DNA of 64,000 nucleotides, taken from positions 1 to 64,000 of the forward strand of contig JAECQP010000001.1 in assembly GCA_015999745.1 (NCBI GenBank), given 5' to 3'. A model generated the notes under the pieces. It worked only from the letters and a program-made list of their open reading frames with translations. It did not search any database and had not been told where the DNA came from. The translations under genes and the position numbers were made by a program. The stretch's first letter is position 1. Each line of letters opens with the position of its first letter. Origin of the DNA: Sphingobacteriia bacterium. GTDB taxonomy: Bacteria > Bacteroidota > Bacteroidia > Chitinophagales > Chitinophagaceae. Shown here one piece after another: positions 1-8,806 of this stretch.

Positions 1-22
1 CTTCCTGCCAGGCCCCGCAAAT

Positions 23-60
23 AAAAAATGGCTCATCGGCTGCGAACAACCCGATGAACC
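23..60 (-). terminator. Rho-independent terminator after the SurA-like gene
   Basis: Read on the minus strand, two 10-base arms (51-60 and 30-39, one G-U pair) enclose an 11-base loop and are followed at once by a run of six T. It lies about 35 bases past the stop codon of the minus-strand gene ending at 95. Confidence 0.75.
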
Positions 61-94
61 ATTAATATTAAATAAATTAAAAATTTATAACTAC

Positions 95-1498
95 TTAATT
101 CTCTCTTGACTTGGCGGCATTTTCTGCTGCTTTGCGCCAATCTTCCAATCCTGCACAGTTGGAATAATCCTTATCTATCAGTACATAATAAGTGGGAATA
201 TGATCCTTGAACCATTTTTCCAGCGTACTGGTTTTTTTCTCTTCCAACGCACGCTGCGCTATCCGGTTATAATCTTCCTTGAGATTTTCACGGTGCGGCT
301 CTTTCCGGGTTTTATAGTAGATGATCCGTACCACTTTGCGGTTACGATCGTCTACATAAATCTGTGATGCGGAAATATCTCCCGGTTTCATTTCGCTGAT
401 GGGCTTGATCATTTCCTTATCCAGCATATCCAAAGAAATAAAAGTAGATCCGTCTCTTCCGGCAAATGCGCCGGCGCTGAATTTACTGGATTCATCATCG
501 CTGTATTTATTAACCGCCTCCGCAAAACTGATTTTACCTGTTTTAATATCGGTACGGATACTGTCTAGTTTTTCTTTGGCTTCTTTTACTTCATCATCGG
601 TTACCGGAGGAATGCGCAGGATATGTCTCACAATGGCTTCGTCGCCTGAACGGCTGATCATCATAATGATGTGCAAACCAAACTTGGATTTGATCACAGG
701 AGAAATCTGCCCTTCTTTTAAGCGGAAAGCGCCTGCCAGGAATGCAGGGTCCCAGAATTTATCATTTCTGTTCAATGTATACTGTCCGCCATTTTCTTTT
801 ACAGCAGGGTCTTCGGAATAATTTTTTGCAAGTTGTTCAAATTTTTTAGCGCCTAAAGCCTCTGCCTGCTTTTTGTAATCATACATCTGCTTAGACACGT
901 AGTCTTCCACATCTTTATTGGCCTTGGGGTATACCACAATCTGGCTTACTTCAATTTCACTTTCATAAAACGGCAGGCTGTCTTTGGGGATTTTATTGTA
1001 GTAGACTTTTACTTCTGTAGGGGTAATCTTAATAGCATCCACTATTTTGCGCTGCATCTGATCGGCCAGCTTTTGTTCGCGGAACGCTTCCCTGAAATCA
1101 TCCTTTAACTGGTATACCGTTTTGCCGGCAATCTCTTCCAGGATATCTTTTGAACCGTACTGTTGTATGGTTTGACGAATCCGGTTATCCAGTTCTCCCT
1201 CAATCTCATCATCGCCAACAGTAATGGAGTCTTTCTGTGCCTGTAACAACAGGGCTTTTCTGATCAGCTGGCTTTCCAGTACCTGGCACTCGTTGGGAAT
1301 ATTCGGATTGTCCTGACCCTGCGACTGACGCCTGATATCGGCGATGGTATTCTGTATGTCGGAACGGAGGATAATTTTATCACCCACCTGTCCCACAATT
1401 TTATCTGCCACCACTTTTTTGGTTTGCGCCTGTACCGCAGAAAAAGTGCCGGAGGCCAGTAAGGCGCCTATGATTACCAGTTGCTTCATCAATTTCAT
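95..1498 (-). CDS. SurA-like periplasmic peptidylprolyl isomerase
   Basis: Periplasmic chaperone/prolyl isomerase that helps unfolded outer-membrane proteins reach the BAM machinery. The protein (467 residues) has a signal peptide ending in AVQAQ, a SurA N-terminal helical region (about 30-170: KIVGQVGDKIILRSDI, then LRKALLLQAQKD-like helices) and two parvulin-type rotamase domains (about 180-290, with the FGLHIIMM motif, and about 290-400). This matches SurA architecture, at slightly larger size than the E. coli protein. The ATG at 1498 is chosen; the open frame reaches a TTG at 1507, but the signal peptide starts well from MKLMKQL. The gene has its own terminator and is separated by a terminator from infB, so it is probably transcribed alone. 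Function follows from family membership; the particular clients cannot be read from sequence. Confidence 0.88.
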   Translation of the reverse strand: MKLMKQLVIIGALLASGTFSAVQAQTKKVVADKIVGQVGDKIILRSDIQNTIADIRRQSQGQDNPNIPNECQVLESQLIRKALLLQAQKDSITVGDDEIEGELDNRIRQTIQQYGSKDILEEIAGKTVYQLKDDFREAFREQKLADQMQRKIVDAIKITPTEVKVYYNKIPKDSLPFYESEIEVSQIVVYPKANKDVEDYVSKQMYDYKKQAEALGAKKFEQLAKNYSEDPAVKENGGQYTLNRNDKFWDPAFLAGAFRLKEGQISPVIKSKFGLHIIMMISRSGDEAIVRHILRIPPVTDDEVKEAKEKLDSIRTDIKTGKISFAEAVNKYSDDESSKFSAGAFAGRDGSTFISLDMLDKEMIKPISEMKPGDISASQIYVDDRNRKVVRIIYYKTRKEPHRENLKEDYNRIAQRALEEKKTSTLEKWFKDHIPTYYVLIDKDYSNCAGLEDWRKAAENAAKSREN

Positions 1499-1504
1499 AT
1501 TTAT

Positions 1505-1512
1505 CAAAAATA
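1505..1512 (-). promoter_or_regulatory. Possible -7 box of the SurA-like gene
   Basis: Minus-strand TATTTTTG fits the Bacteroidota TAnnTTTG -7 element. No good TTTG lies at the expected 19-21 bases upstream, and the implied transcript would begin within a few bases of the ATG at 1498, so this would be a nearly leaderless message. Weak support. Confidence 0.3.
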
Positions 1513-1550
1513 AACAAACAATACCTGTTTTATCCAGCCCAAACCGCTTT

Positions 1551-1620
1551 TAACAAAACATAAAAGCCTCAAACCACCCGCCGGTAATGAATAGAACGAG
1601 GCGTAAGGCTTGAGGCTTTA
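1551..1620 (-). terminator. Terminator of the rimP-nusA-infB operon
   Basis: Minus strand: the arm AAAGCCTCAA (about 1620-1611) pairs perfectly with TTGAGGCTTT (about 1572-1562) across a loop of roughly 37 bases and runs into a T-rich stretch (TTTTATGTTTTGTT). It starts just downstream of the infB stop at 1634. The long loop makes it less canonical than the one at 23-60. Confidence 0.6.
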
Positions 1621-1633
1621 GTTAAACAATTTC

Positions 1634-4600
1634 CTAGAGCGTACGCTTCACTTCTTCTTCTTCAAATGCTTCCACTATATCACCTACTCTTATATCGTTG
1701 AAGTTTTTGATGGTCAGACCACACTCCATATTGGATGCAACTTCTTTTGCATCGTCCTTGAAGCGTTTCAGGCTGCCCAGTTCTGCACTCTGGCCTTCTC
1801 CTTTAGGATATTCCACAATACCATCCCGAATAATCCGGATCTTACTGTTACGGGCAATCTTTCCCTCCAGTACATAACATCCTGCAACGGTTGCCTTATC
1901 AAACTTGTACACTTCACGGATTTCAACGTTGGCAGTGATTTTCTCCTGGTATTTAGGTTCGAGCATACCCTCCATCGCACTCTTAATCTCATCGATTACG
2001 GTGTAAATGATGGAGTATAACTTGATCTGTACGCCTTCTGTTTCCGCCAGCTTGTTAGCCTGCATGGAAGGACGAACATTAAATCCGATAATAATGGCGT
2101 CTGAAGCAGTAGCCAGCAGTACATCACTTTCAGAGATTTGTCCTACACCTTTCAATACCACTCTTACAGCAATCTCTTCGGTAGATAGTTTTTGTAATGA
2201 GTCACTAAGGGCCTCTACAGAACCATCCACGTCCCCTTTGATGATAATATTAAGTTCCTTGAAGTTTCCGAGCGCCAAACGACGGCCAATCTCATCCAGT
2301 GTAATATGTTTTCTTGCACGAAGACCCTGTTCACGCAGAATCTGTGCACGTTTGGTTGCCACTTCTTTTGCTTCAGCCTCTTCGTGGAATACTTTGAACT
2401 TCTCACCAGCCTGTGGAGCTCCGTTCAATCCGAGTATCACTACCGGGGTTGATGGCGGCGCATCATCAATACGCAGGTTCCTTTCGTTAAACATGGCTTT
2501 CACACGTCCAAAATGCTGACCGGATACAATCAGGTCTCCCTGACGCAGTGTGCCGTTCTGAACCAGGATGGTGGCTACATAACCACGACCCTTATCAAGC
2601 GATGCTTCAATGATTGTTCCGCTTGCCTCCCTGTTCGGATTGGCTTTCAGATCCAGCAGATCGGCTTCCAGCAATACTTTTTCCAGCAACTGGTCTACAT
2701 TCAATCCCTGTTTGGCAGATAATTCCTGGTTCTGGAATTTACCACCCCAGGCTTCCACCAGGATATTCATCTGAGACAGTTGCTCGTATATTTTCTGCGG
2801 ATTGGCTCCGTCTTTATCAATTTTGTTCACCGCAAATATCATCGGTACACCAGCTGCCTGCGCGTGGCTGATGGCTTCCCTGGTTTGAGGCATTACTGCA
2901 TCATCTGCTGCAACCACAATAATAGCGATATCGGTTATTTTCGCACCACGGGCACGCATGGCGGTAAACGCTTCGTGGCCCGGTGTATCCAGGAATGTGA
3001 TGGCTCTGCCATTCGGAAGTGTTACCTCGTAGGCGCCAATGTGCTGGGTAATACCACCGGCCTCACCGGCAACCACATTGGCATTTCTGATATAGTCGAG
3101 CAGAGATGTTTTACCGTGATCCACGTGACCCATGATGGTTACAATCGGCGCACGCTGCTGCTGGGCGGCTTCATCATCGGCTTCTTCTTCTTCCTCCATT
3201 TCATCTGCATCTTCCACACCAATGAATTCCACTTCGTAACCAAACTCACCCGCTACCAGTTCAATTACTTCCGCATCCAGGCGCTGGTTGATGGATACCA
3301 TGATACCGAGGTTCATACACTTACCGATTACATCGGCAAAGCTTACATCCATCAGGTTAGCCAGCTCACTCACAGTAACAAATTCTGTTACCTGCAGTTT
3401 GTTGTCTTCCATCATTTCCTCGCCCATTGCTTCCGCAGCTTCATCTCTCTTGGCTCTTCTGTATTTGGCTTTCAGGCTCTTTCCTCTTCCCCCGGTTCCG
3501 GCAAGCTTGGCCTGCGTTTCGCGGATCTTTTCCTGAATAGCTTTCTGATCTATTTCTTTGTCTTCATGACGAGGAGCGTTTCTGTCGTGACGGCCACCGC
3601 CACGGTTTCCGCCCTGACCGCCTCTGTTAAATCCACCACCCTGCTGTCCACCACGGTTGAACCCACCACCGCCGCCGGTATTGTTGCGGGCCGGAACAAT
3701 CGGACGGTTAGGTCCGGTCAGCGGCCTGCCTTCTGCATCTTTTGCAACCGGTGCAGTGGGAGTATTATCTCCTTTTTTATCTACAGGAATACGTTTGCGT
3801 TTGCGCTTCTCATCCCTTCCAACCGGTTTAGGACGGGTATCGCTGTTCACCGGAAGTTCAATTTTCCCTAAAATCTTTGGGCCTTCGAGTTTCTCGGCAC
3901 GGATATTCTCGATGGTTGGAGTTGTTGGTTCCGCTTCTACTACAGGAGGTACTGGTTTAGGCGCTTCCGCAACAGGAGCCGGAGCTTTTACAACCGGTTC
4001 AGCAGGTTGTGGAGGAGCTGCCGGAGCAACGGGCTCTACTGGTTTTGCCGGTGCTGCCGGTTCTACCTTCTTCACCGTTTTCTTAGGACGGGTTGAAGAG
4101 TCGATGGTAGAAAGGTCTATTTTATTGATCACGCGCGGCCCTTCAATGCCGGTTGTTTCTGTTTTGATTTTTTCCGGTTCAGCAGCGGGAGCCGGAGGCG
4201 GTGTTACGGGAGCGGGTGCTTCTGCTTTTACTTCCACTACAGGTTTCTCCTCAACCGGAGCGGGTGCTTCTACCACTACCGGGGCAGGGATAGGTGCTGG
4301 TGCAGGCACAGGTACAACAACAGGCTCCTCTGCCTTCACTTCTTCCTTAGCCGGTGCAGGAGCCGCTTTTTTCTCCTCTTTCCTGAAGGTGATTTCTTCC
4401 TCATCCTTCTTCTTACGCGCTTCGGACTGTGCCACTTTCGGGATTTCCACCTGGTCCGCCTTGTTCTTGGCAACCTTATCGCTCTGGAACTCTGCCTGCA
4501 GGGCACGATACTGGTCTTCCTGAAGCTTTGCGGTAGGTTTCAGGTCATCTCGGTTAAATCCTCTTTTCACCAGGAATTCGATCAGGGTATCCTGACCAAT

Positions 4601-4651
4601 GTTGAATTCCTTAGCGGCTGCTAACAGTCTGGGTAATTTCAGTTCTGACAT
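1634..4651 (-). CDS. infB: Translation initiation factor IF-2
   Basis: GTPase that places initiator tRNA on the 30S ribosome and drives subunit joining. The 1005-residue protein starts with an IF2_N helical domain ([19 protein letters not shown], residues 1-55), followed by a long low-complexity Pro/Ala/Val/Glu region (about 60-300), a glycine/arginine-rich stretch (about 320-360), a second IF2_N-like domain (about 420-490), and the GTPase core with G1 GHVDHGKT near residue 507, G3 DTPGHEAF and G4 NKID, then domains II-IV to the end. Length and linker composition are usual for Bacteroidota IF-2. Last gene of rimP-nusA-infB; a 136-base spacer with inverted repeats separates it from nusA. Confidence 0.98.
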   Translation of the reverse strand: MSELKLPRLLAAAKEFNIGQDTLIEFLVKRGFNRDDLKPTAKLQEDQYRALQAEFQSDKVAKNKADQVEIPKVAQSEARKKKDEEEITFRKEEKKAAPAPAKEEVKAEEPVVVPVPAPAPIPAPVVVEAPAPVEEKPVVEVKAEAPAPVTPPPAPAAEPEKIKTETTGIEGPRVINKIDLSTIDSSTRPKKTVKKVEPAAPAKPVEPVAPAAPPQPAEPVVKAPAPVAEAPKPVPPVVEAEPTTPTIENIRAEKLEGPKILGKIELPVNSDTRPKPVGRDEKRKRKRIPVDKKGDNTPTAPVAKDAEGRPLTGPNRPIVPARNNTGGGGGFNRGGQQGGGFNRGGQGGNRGGGRHDRNAPRHEDKEIDQKAIQEKIRETQAKLAGTGGRGKSLKAKYRRAKRDEAAEAMGEEMMEDNKLQVTEFVTVSELANLMDVSFADVIGKCMNLGIMVSINQRLDAEVIELVAGEFGYEVEFIGVEDADEMEEEEEADDEAAQQQRAPIVTIMGHVDHGKTSLLDYIRNANVVAGEAGGITQHIGAYEVTLPNGRAITFLDTPGHEAFTAMRARGAKITDIAIIVVAADDAVMPQTREAISHAQAAGVPMIFAVNKIDKDGANPQKIYEQLSQMNILVEAWGGKFQNQELSAKQGLNVDQLLEKVLLEADLLDLKANPNREASGTIIEASLDKGRGYVATILVQNGTLRQGDLIVSGQHFGRVKAMFNERNLRIDDAPPSTPVVILGLNGAPQAGEKFKVFHEEAEAKEVATKRAQILREQGLRARKHITLDEIGRRLALGNFKELNIIIKGDVDGSVEALSDSLQKLSTEEIAVRVVLKGVGQISESDVLLATASDAIIIGFNVRPSMQANKLAETEGVQIKLYSIIYTVIDEIKSAMEGMLEPKYQEKITANVEIREVYKFDKATVAGCYVLEGKIARNSKIRIIRDGIVEYPKGEGQSAELGSLKRFKDDAKEVASNMECGLTIKNFNDIRVGDIVEAFEEEEVKRTL

Positions 4652-4663
4652 TCTTTGTTTTTA

Positions 4664-4715
4664 AGTCCATGGTCCATTCGCTGCTGCCCATGGCTATGGA
4701 CTATTGTCCACGGGC
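4664..4715. repeat. GTCCAT/ATGGAC inverted-repeat tract between nusA and infB
   Basis: Within the spacer of nusA and infB, AGTCCAT (4664-4670) is matched by ATGGACT (4696-4702), with further copies of the same words (GGTCCAT at 4671-4677, CCCATGG, TTGTCCA at 4704-4710) in between and after. The tract can fold in more than one way. A TAnnTTTG-like word (TATCTTTG, minus strand, 4771-4764) lies upstream, so an internal promoter for infB is possible but has no convincing -33 box. It may be one copy of a short interspersed repeat; no second copy was found in this window. Confidence 0.45.
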
Positions 4716-4787
4716 ATCTCTTATGGCACCAATCAATGACTTGAAGCTGGTTACGCTCCAAGACAAAGATACGTGCTTATTAGCTGC

Positions 4788-6038
4788 TTATTCTTCTCTA
4801 TCAAATTCTTCCTGCAACACCTTCCTTACTTCCTCAATCGTTTCACGCTCCAGGTCCGTTCTTCTTTCCAGTTCATCCACGGTAAGTTTCAGAATACTGC
4901 GGCCGGTATCACAACCAATTTTCTTGAACTCATCAATGATCCAGGGTTCAATCTCATCGCTAAACTCATCCAGGTCAATATCAAACTCATCGCTCACTTC
5001 TTCATCTTCGCGGTAAACATCAATCTCATAACCGGTGAGCTCACAGGCCAGTTTAATGTTTACACCACGGCGTCCGATGGCCAGGGAAACCTGGTCGGCC
5101 TTAAGATAAACATTGGCTTGTTTCTTCTCATTGTCCAGCTCCATGTAGCTGATTTTGGCCGGCGTTAAGGAACGCTGGATCAACAACTGGATATTGGTGG
5201 TAAAGTTGATTACATCAATGTTTTCATTCTTCAGTTCACGAACAATTCCGTGAATACGGCTACCCTTCATACCTACGCAGGCGCCAACCGGATCAATACG
5301 GTCGTCATAAGATTCCACGGCAACCTTGGCGCGATCTCCCGGATCACGTACAATTTTCTTAATGGCAATAAGTCCGTCAAAAATTTCCGGAACCTCAATT
5401 TCAAGCAATTTAGCCAGAAACAGCGGGCTGGTCCTGGACAGGATGATTACCGGTGAGTTATTTTTCATATCCACGCGCGCAATCACGGCACGGATATTCT
5501 CTCCTTTTTTAAAGTAATCCTGGGGAATTTGCTCAGATTTTGGCAAAATCAGCTCATTGCCTTCTTCATCCAGCAATAACACTTCTTTTTTCCAAACCTG
5601 GTAAACCTCGGCACTGATGATTTCTCCAATACGATCTCCGTATTTCTTCACCAGTACGTTCTTTTTCAGATCGCTGATCCGGCTTGCCAGGGTTTGTTTG
5701 GCAGCCAGGATGGCGCGACGACCGAAATCAAGGATATCCACTTCTTCGTAAAGTTCTTCCCCTACTTCAAAATCGGGTTCAATTTTAGCTGCATCTGTAT
5801 AGGCAATTTCGGCGAGCGGATCCATTACTTCTCCATCTTCCACAATCATACGACGGCGGATGATTTCAAGGTCACCCTTCTCTGCGTTTACAATTACATC
5901 GAAGTTTTCATCGCTTCCGAATTTCTTGCGCAACAAGGTCTTGAATACATCTTCAACCACTTTCATCATCGTGGGACGATCTATATTTTCTGCGTCTTTA
6001 AATTCCTGAAACGCCTCTATTAGATTGATACTGGCCAT
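4788..6038 (-). CDS. nusA: Transcription termination/antitermination factor NusA
   Basis: Binds RNA polymerase and nascent RNA to control pausing, termination and antitermination. The 416-residue protein has the NusA N-terminal domain (1-130), an S1 domain (about 130-200), two KH domains (about 225-345, including VGACVGMKGSRI and SLAIGRRGVNIKLA), and a short acidic tail with one helix-hairpin-helix-like repeat (about 370-415) instead of the two acidic repeats of E. coli. That size is normal in Bacteroidota. Starts 20 bases after rimP stops, so it is co-transcribed with it. Confidence 0.98.
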   Translation of the reverse strand: MASINLIEAFQEFKDAENIDRPTMMKVVEDVFKTLLRKKFGSDENFDVIVNAEKGDLEIIRRRMIVEDGEVMDPLAEIAYTDAAKIEPDFEVGEELYEEVDILDFGRRAILAAKQTLASRISDLKKNVLVKKYGDRIGEIISAEVYQVWKKEVLLLDEEGNELILPKSEQIPQDYFKKGENIRAVIARVDMKNNSPVIILSRTSPLFLAKLLEIEVPEIFDGLIAIKKIVRDPGDRAKVAVESYDDRIDPVGACVGMKGSRIHGIVRELKNENIDVINFTTNIQLLIQRSLTPAKISYMELDNEKKQANVYLKADQVSLAIGRRGVNIKLACELTGYEIDVYREDEEVSDEFDIDLDEFSDEIEPWIIDEFKKIGCDTGRSILKLTVDELERRTDLERETIEEVRKVLQEEFDREE

Positions 6039-6058
6039 AACGCTGTTTTTTGTGTCTG

Positions 6059-6529
6059 CTAAAATTTAATTTGAACGGTTGTTGATTTTATATTGCTGAA
6101 TGGGATTACCAGTTGTCCGGTAACCGCTTTTTTTCCTTTCCCTGTTGTTGTTGCAAGAATAATATCCGCTTCTGCCACGGCCTCCAGCACTCCTTCCTTT
6201 TCAGTGCCATCCAGGAACTTTACTTCCACTGTTCTGCCAATGTTTTTGGCATACTGGCGATGCAGTTTCAGCGGTTCATCAATTCCCGGTGAGGAAACTT
6301 CCAATGAAAAATCCCCTTCGGGATATAAACCTGATTCTTCAATAAGTTTATAAAGCTTCCTGTTGAAGGAAACGCATTTTTCAATTTTGATCCCCTCGTC
6401 CCCGTCTACAAAAACCTTGATATTATGGGTGGGTTTAATCGTAACGGATACCAGGAAATAAGCAGGTTCCTCCGCTAAGATGCTGTTTAGCATCTGTTCA
6501 ATCTTCGGAATATTAAGGTCTGTTGCCAT
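6059..6529 (-). CDS. rimP: Ribosome maturation factor RimP
   Basis: Small-subunit assembly factor (156 residues), classic first gene of the nusA-infB operon. The N-terminal alpha/beta domain (about 1-85, FSLEVSSPGIDEPLKLHRQYAKN includes the family signature) and C-terminal SH3-like domain (about 90-156) are both present. The frame is open further to 6655, but the ATG at 6529 (MATDLNIPKIEQML) is preferred because the family begins here and the probable promoter (6586-6618) lies downstream of the longer start. A hairpin followed by six T ends 3 bases before this ATG, so translation or transcription of the whole operon may be gated there. Confidence 0.95.
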   Translation of the reverse strand: MATDLNIPKIEQMLNSILAEEPAYFLVSVTIKPTHNIKVFVDGDEGIKIEKCVSFNRKLYKLIEESGLYPEGDFSLEVSSPGIDEPLKLHRQYAKNIGRTVEVKFLDGTEKEGVLEAVAEADIILATTTGKGKKAVTGQLVIPFSNIKSTTVQIKF

Positions 6530-6532
6530 GGT

Positions 6533-6567
6533 AAAAAAGGAGAAGGGAACGATAGTCGTTCCCTTCT
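6533..6567 (-). terminator. Terminator-like hairpin (possible attenuator) in the rimP leader
   Basis: A perfect 12-base inverted repeat (6541-6552 and 6556-6567, three-base loop) is followed on the minus strand by CC and TTTTTT (6538-6533), then ACC and the rimP ATG at 6529. It lies between the rimP promoter and start codon, so it cannot end a neighbouring gene's transcript: the only upstream neighbour is divergent. As seen, it has the form of an intrinsic terminator; its role as an attenuator is inference. Confidence 0.65.
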
Positions 6568-6585
6568 GTTGATTCTTTGATGGTG

Positions 6586-6618
6586 CAAATATACGAAACG
6601 GGAGGGGTATTCTCCAAA
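6586..6618 (-). promoter_or_regulatory. Promoter of rimP-nusA-infB
   Basis: Minus strand: TTTG (6618-6615), 21 bases, then TATATTTG (6593-6586), a full match to the Bacteroidota -33/-7 consensus. Predicted start near 6580, giving a leader of about 50 bases that holds the 6533-6567 hairpin. Confidence 0.7.
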
Positions 6619-6690
6619 TTTTTAGCGCCCTTGTCATTTTTAGGCATTTTAACAAAAGGATGACCGCTTTCTTGGTAATTTTATGTCCTT

Positions 6691-6951
6691 ATGTTTAAGA
6701 TACTATTCTGGTGTTTATTAATTTACCTGGGCTACCGCTTTATATTCGAGCTGGTAATCCCTGTAAGCAGAACGGCCGGCCAGTTAAAAAAGAAAATGGC
6801 CGAAATGCAGGAGCAACAAGCATTTCAACAACAGTATACCCGTCAAAGTTCCGGGCAAACAACCCAACAACCCCAATCTGGCGGCGCTACCGGTAATCCC
6901 GGCAGGGATGCCGGAAGGGACGATTATATCGATTTCGAGGAAATCAAATAA
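6691..6951 (+). CDS. DUF4834 family small membrane-anchored protein
   Basis: Small protein of 86 residues with one N-terminal membrane segment (LFWCLLIYLGYRFIFELVIPV, about 5-25), a short basic/coiled stretch (KKKMAEMQEQQ), a Gln/Gly-rich linker and an acidic end (DYIDFEEIK). This is the layout of the DUF4834 family of Bacteroidota, which has no established function. It is divergent from rimP and converges with the HAD gene, whose stop lies 3 bases away. Confidence 0.8.
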   Translation: MFKILFWCLLIYLGYRFIFELVIPVSRTAGQLKKKMAEMQEQQAFQQQYTRQSSGQTTQQPQSGGATGNPGRDAGRDDYIDFEEIK

Positions 6952-6954
6952 GCC

Positions 6955-7569
6955 TTACAATGCCAGGTCCAGCACGGTTTTGGGCGCTTCCAGATGAATC
7001 GTCCGGAGTCCTGCCTGTTGAGCGCCTTCAATATTCTTAAAAGTATCGTCAATAAAAAGCGTTTCTGCAGGATTCAGCTGTTGCTCCGTCAGAATCTGCT
7101 GAAAAGATGCAACATAAGGCTTTCTCAGGCCAAGCGTCTGGGAGTAATAAGCATGGATGAAATAGCTGTTAAAATCCTTATCGGGAAAGGTCCGGGCAAA
7201 ATCAGCAATGAACTGGTCGTAATGGATCTGATTGGTATTGGAGAACAGGTAAATATGGTACCGCTCCCGTATTGCATCCAGCCAGTTGATGCGTTCCGCC
7301 GGAAAATCGAGCAACAAAGCATTCCAGGCTGTTTTGATCTGTTCATCTGTCAGATCCAGCGCGGTTTCTTTCCTGAAAGCATCATAAAACTCGCCGGGAG
7401 ACAGGCGGCCTGTTTCCAGTAGTTCAAAAAGATCATTGGAATGCTGCTGGGTAAACATAGCATCAAACTGATGCACCCCAAGGTCTCTGAAAGCCTTGCT
7501 GGTTAATTGATAATCGATGTTCAGAAACACACCGCCTAAGTCGAAAATGATATTTTTTACCGGTTCCAT
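6955..7569 (-). CDS. HAD superfamily hydrolase (phosphatase, subfamily IA)
   Basis: Haloacid-dehalogenase-type phosphatase of 204 residues. Motif I is NIIFDLGGV (residues 6-14; the second Asp position is Gly, so not the strict DxD, as in the YihX-like phosphatases whose motif is FDLGxVxxxxD), motif II is LFSNTN (about 111-116), motif III a Lys in LRKPYVASF and motif IV FIDDT. The YihX/alpha-D-glucose-1-phosphate phosphatase type is a plausible relative, but the substrate cannot be read. It stands alone, 29 bases upstream-side from the DUF6370 gene on the same strand, possibly co-transcribed with it. Confidence 0.85.
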   Translation of the reverse strand: MEPVKNIIFDLGGVFLNIDYQLTSKAFRDLGVHQFDAMFTQQHSNDLFELLETGRLSPGEFYDAFRKETALDLTDEQIKTAWNALLLDFPAERINWLDAIRERYHIYLFSNTNQIHYDQFIADFARTFPDKDFNSYFIHAYYSQTLGLRKPYVASFQQILTEQQLNPAETLFIDDTFKNIEGAQQAGLRTIHLEAPKTVLDLAL

Positions 7570-7598
7570 ACCGGCAAAACTAAGAAGGACCGATAAAT

Positions 7599-7961
7599 CT
7601 ACTCTGCTTTTTCTTTGGAAGCCCCTTCCGTAATTAACTGAAAATAGCTTGCTTTAAACCGGTTGTTCACCAGCTTACCCTGTACCCTGGCATTACGGAC
7701 AGCATTACAGAAACCGTCTGATGCATGCGCATCGCCATGGGAGTCTATATCTGTTCCTGTTACAAAATAAGCCTTCCCCTTTATGCGGATAGCAAGATCG
7801 CAGGTTTTACCCGGGAGGCCCAGCTGGCATTGCCCACAGCCCACTTCTGCAATAAATACCGGGCTGTTTTTTTCAGGCTGAAGCGGCGGCTTACCAAGGG
7901 ATTGCGCAGCTAAAGCAGTTAGTGAAAAACAAGTCAGCAAAAGGATCAGTAAATGTTTCAT
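7599..7961 (-). CDS. DUF6370 family secreted protein
   Basis: Secreted protein of 120 residues: signal peptide (MKHLLILLLTCFSLTALAAQ), then a compact domain with conserved cysteines in GCGQCQLGLPGKTCDLAI and DGFCNAVR, and the GDAHASDGFC motif seen in the DUF6370 family. The Cys/His/Asp pattern suggests metal binding or disulphides, but no function is established. Upstream of the HAD gene on the same strand with a 29-base gap. Confidence 0.75.
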   Translation of the reverse strand: MKHLLILLLTCFSLTALAAQSLGKPPLQPEKNSPVFIAEVGCGQCQLGLPGKTCDLAIRIKGKAYFVTGTDIDSHGDAHASDGFCNAVRNARVQGKLVNNRFKASYFQLITEGASKEKAE

Positions 7962-8000
7962 TCATCACAATTTTACGTTTCAATATAAGCAAATAAAAGG

Positions 8001-8016
8001 TTACAAAATGTTGTAA
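8001..8016. promoter_or_regulatory. Short inverted repeat upstream of phnA
   Basis: TTACAA, four bases, TTGTAA: a perfect 6-base inverted repeat between the divergent DUF6370 gene and phnA, 50 bases before the phnA start. A TACCTTG word at 8041-8047 could be the phnA -7 element. Possible operator; no further support. Confidence 0.3.
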
Positions 8017-8066
8017 TTTTCACATCTTTTTTTTGTTTCGTACCTTGCGCCTTCAAAATCAACACC

Positions 8067-8651
8067 ATGACAACAGAACAGGTATTGCGCAACAGAAGCG
8101 AAAACAAATGTGAACTCTGCGAATCGGCCAGTGAGTTAAAAGTTTATGAAGTACCTCCGCAAGACAGCAGCAATGCAGAAAACAACATCCTTGTTTGCGC
8201 TACATGCCTTTCTCAAATTGAAAAAAAAGCAGAACTGAACCAGGATCACTGGAAGTGTTTAACAACATCCATGTGGAGCGAAGTCACTGGTGTTCAGGTA
8301 GTTGCGTGGCGTATGCTGAACCGGCTGCGTACAGAAAGCTGGGCAGCGGATTTACTGGACATGCTGTACCTGGACGATGAGAACCTGGCCTGGGCCAAGG
8401 CAACCGGCGACCATGAAAGTGATGGCAGTGTAGATCTTCATAAGGATTGTAACGGAGCAATGCTGCAACAGGGAGATACGGTGGTGTTGACCAAATCACT
8501 CGATGTAAAAGGATCAACACTCAATGCTAAAATGGGTACCGTAGTAAAAAATATCCGCCTGGTACCCGACAATACCGACCAAATTGAAGGAAAAATTGAA
8601 GGCCAGGTGATTGTGATCCTCACAAAATACGTTCGTAAGCAGGGAAGCTAA
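8067..8651 (+). CDS. phnA: PhnA-domain zinc-ribbon protein
   Basis: Protein of 194 residues with an N-terminal zinc ribbon (CELC at residues 16-19 and CATC at about 52-55) and the C-terminal SH3-like PhnA (YjdM) domain (about 125-194, NGAMLQQGDTVVLTKSLDVKGS and GTVVKNIRL). Despite its historical name it is not a phosphonatase and lies outside phn operons, as here; the biochemical role remains unclear. Length is greater than the 111-residue E. coli form because of a central insertion typical of Bacteroidota. Single gene. Confidence 0.88.
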   Translation: MTTEQVLRNRSENKCELCESASELKVYEVPPQDSSNAENNILVCATCLSQIEKKAELNQDHWKCLTTSMWSEVTGVQVVAWRMLNRLRTESWAADLLDMLYLDDENLAWAKATGDHESDGSVDLHKDCNGAMLQQGDTVVLTKSLDVKGSTLNAKMGTVVKNIRLVPDNTDQIEGKIEGQVIVILTKYVRKQGS

Positions 8652-8806
8652 CCGGATTACCTTTTTTATACCAAGATTTGATGCCCTTTTGTTAAGGTCC
8701 TGAATTTCAGCGTAAACCATGTAAAAAAAACTGCAAGTGTCAATAAATACGGCTTTGCGGGGTTAAATGCTGCAAATGATGAGTAACTTTAAGAAAAGGA
8801 CTGTTT

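Noticed and set aside
2780-4523. Long open frames on the plus strand opposite infB (363 and 288 codons)
   Set aside because: They mirror the low-complexity and GTPase regions of infB, show no family motif and have biased compositions (Ser/Thr/Gly-rich); they are shadows.
6530-6655. A 42-residue N-terminal extension of RimP
   Set aside because: The consensus promoter and terminator-like hairpin lie inside it, and the family begins at MATDLNIPKIE.
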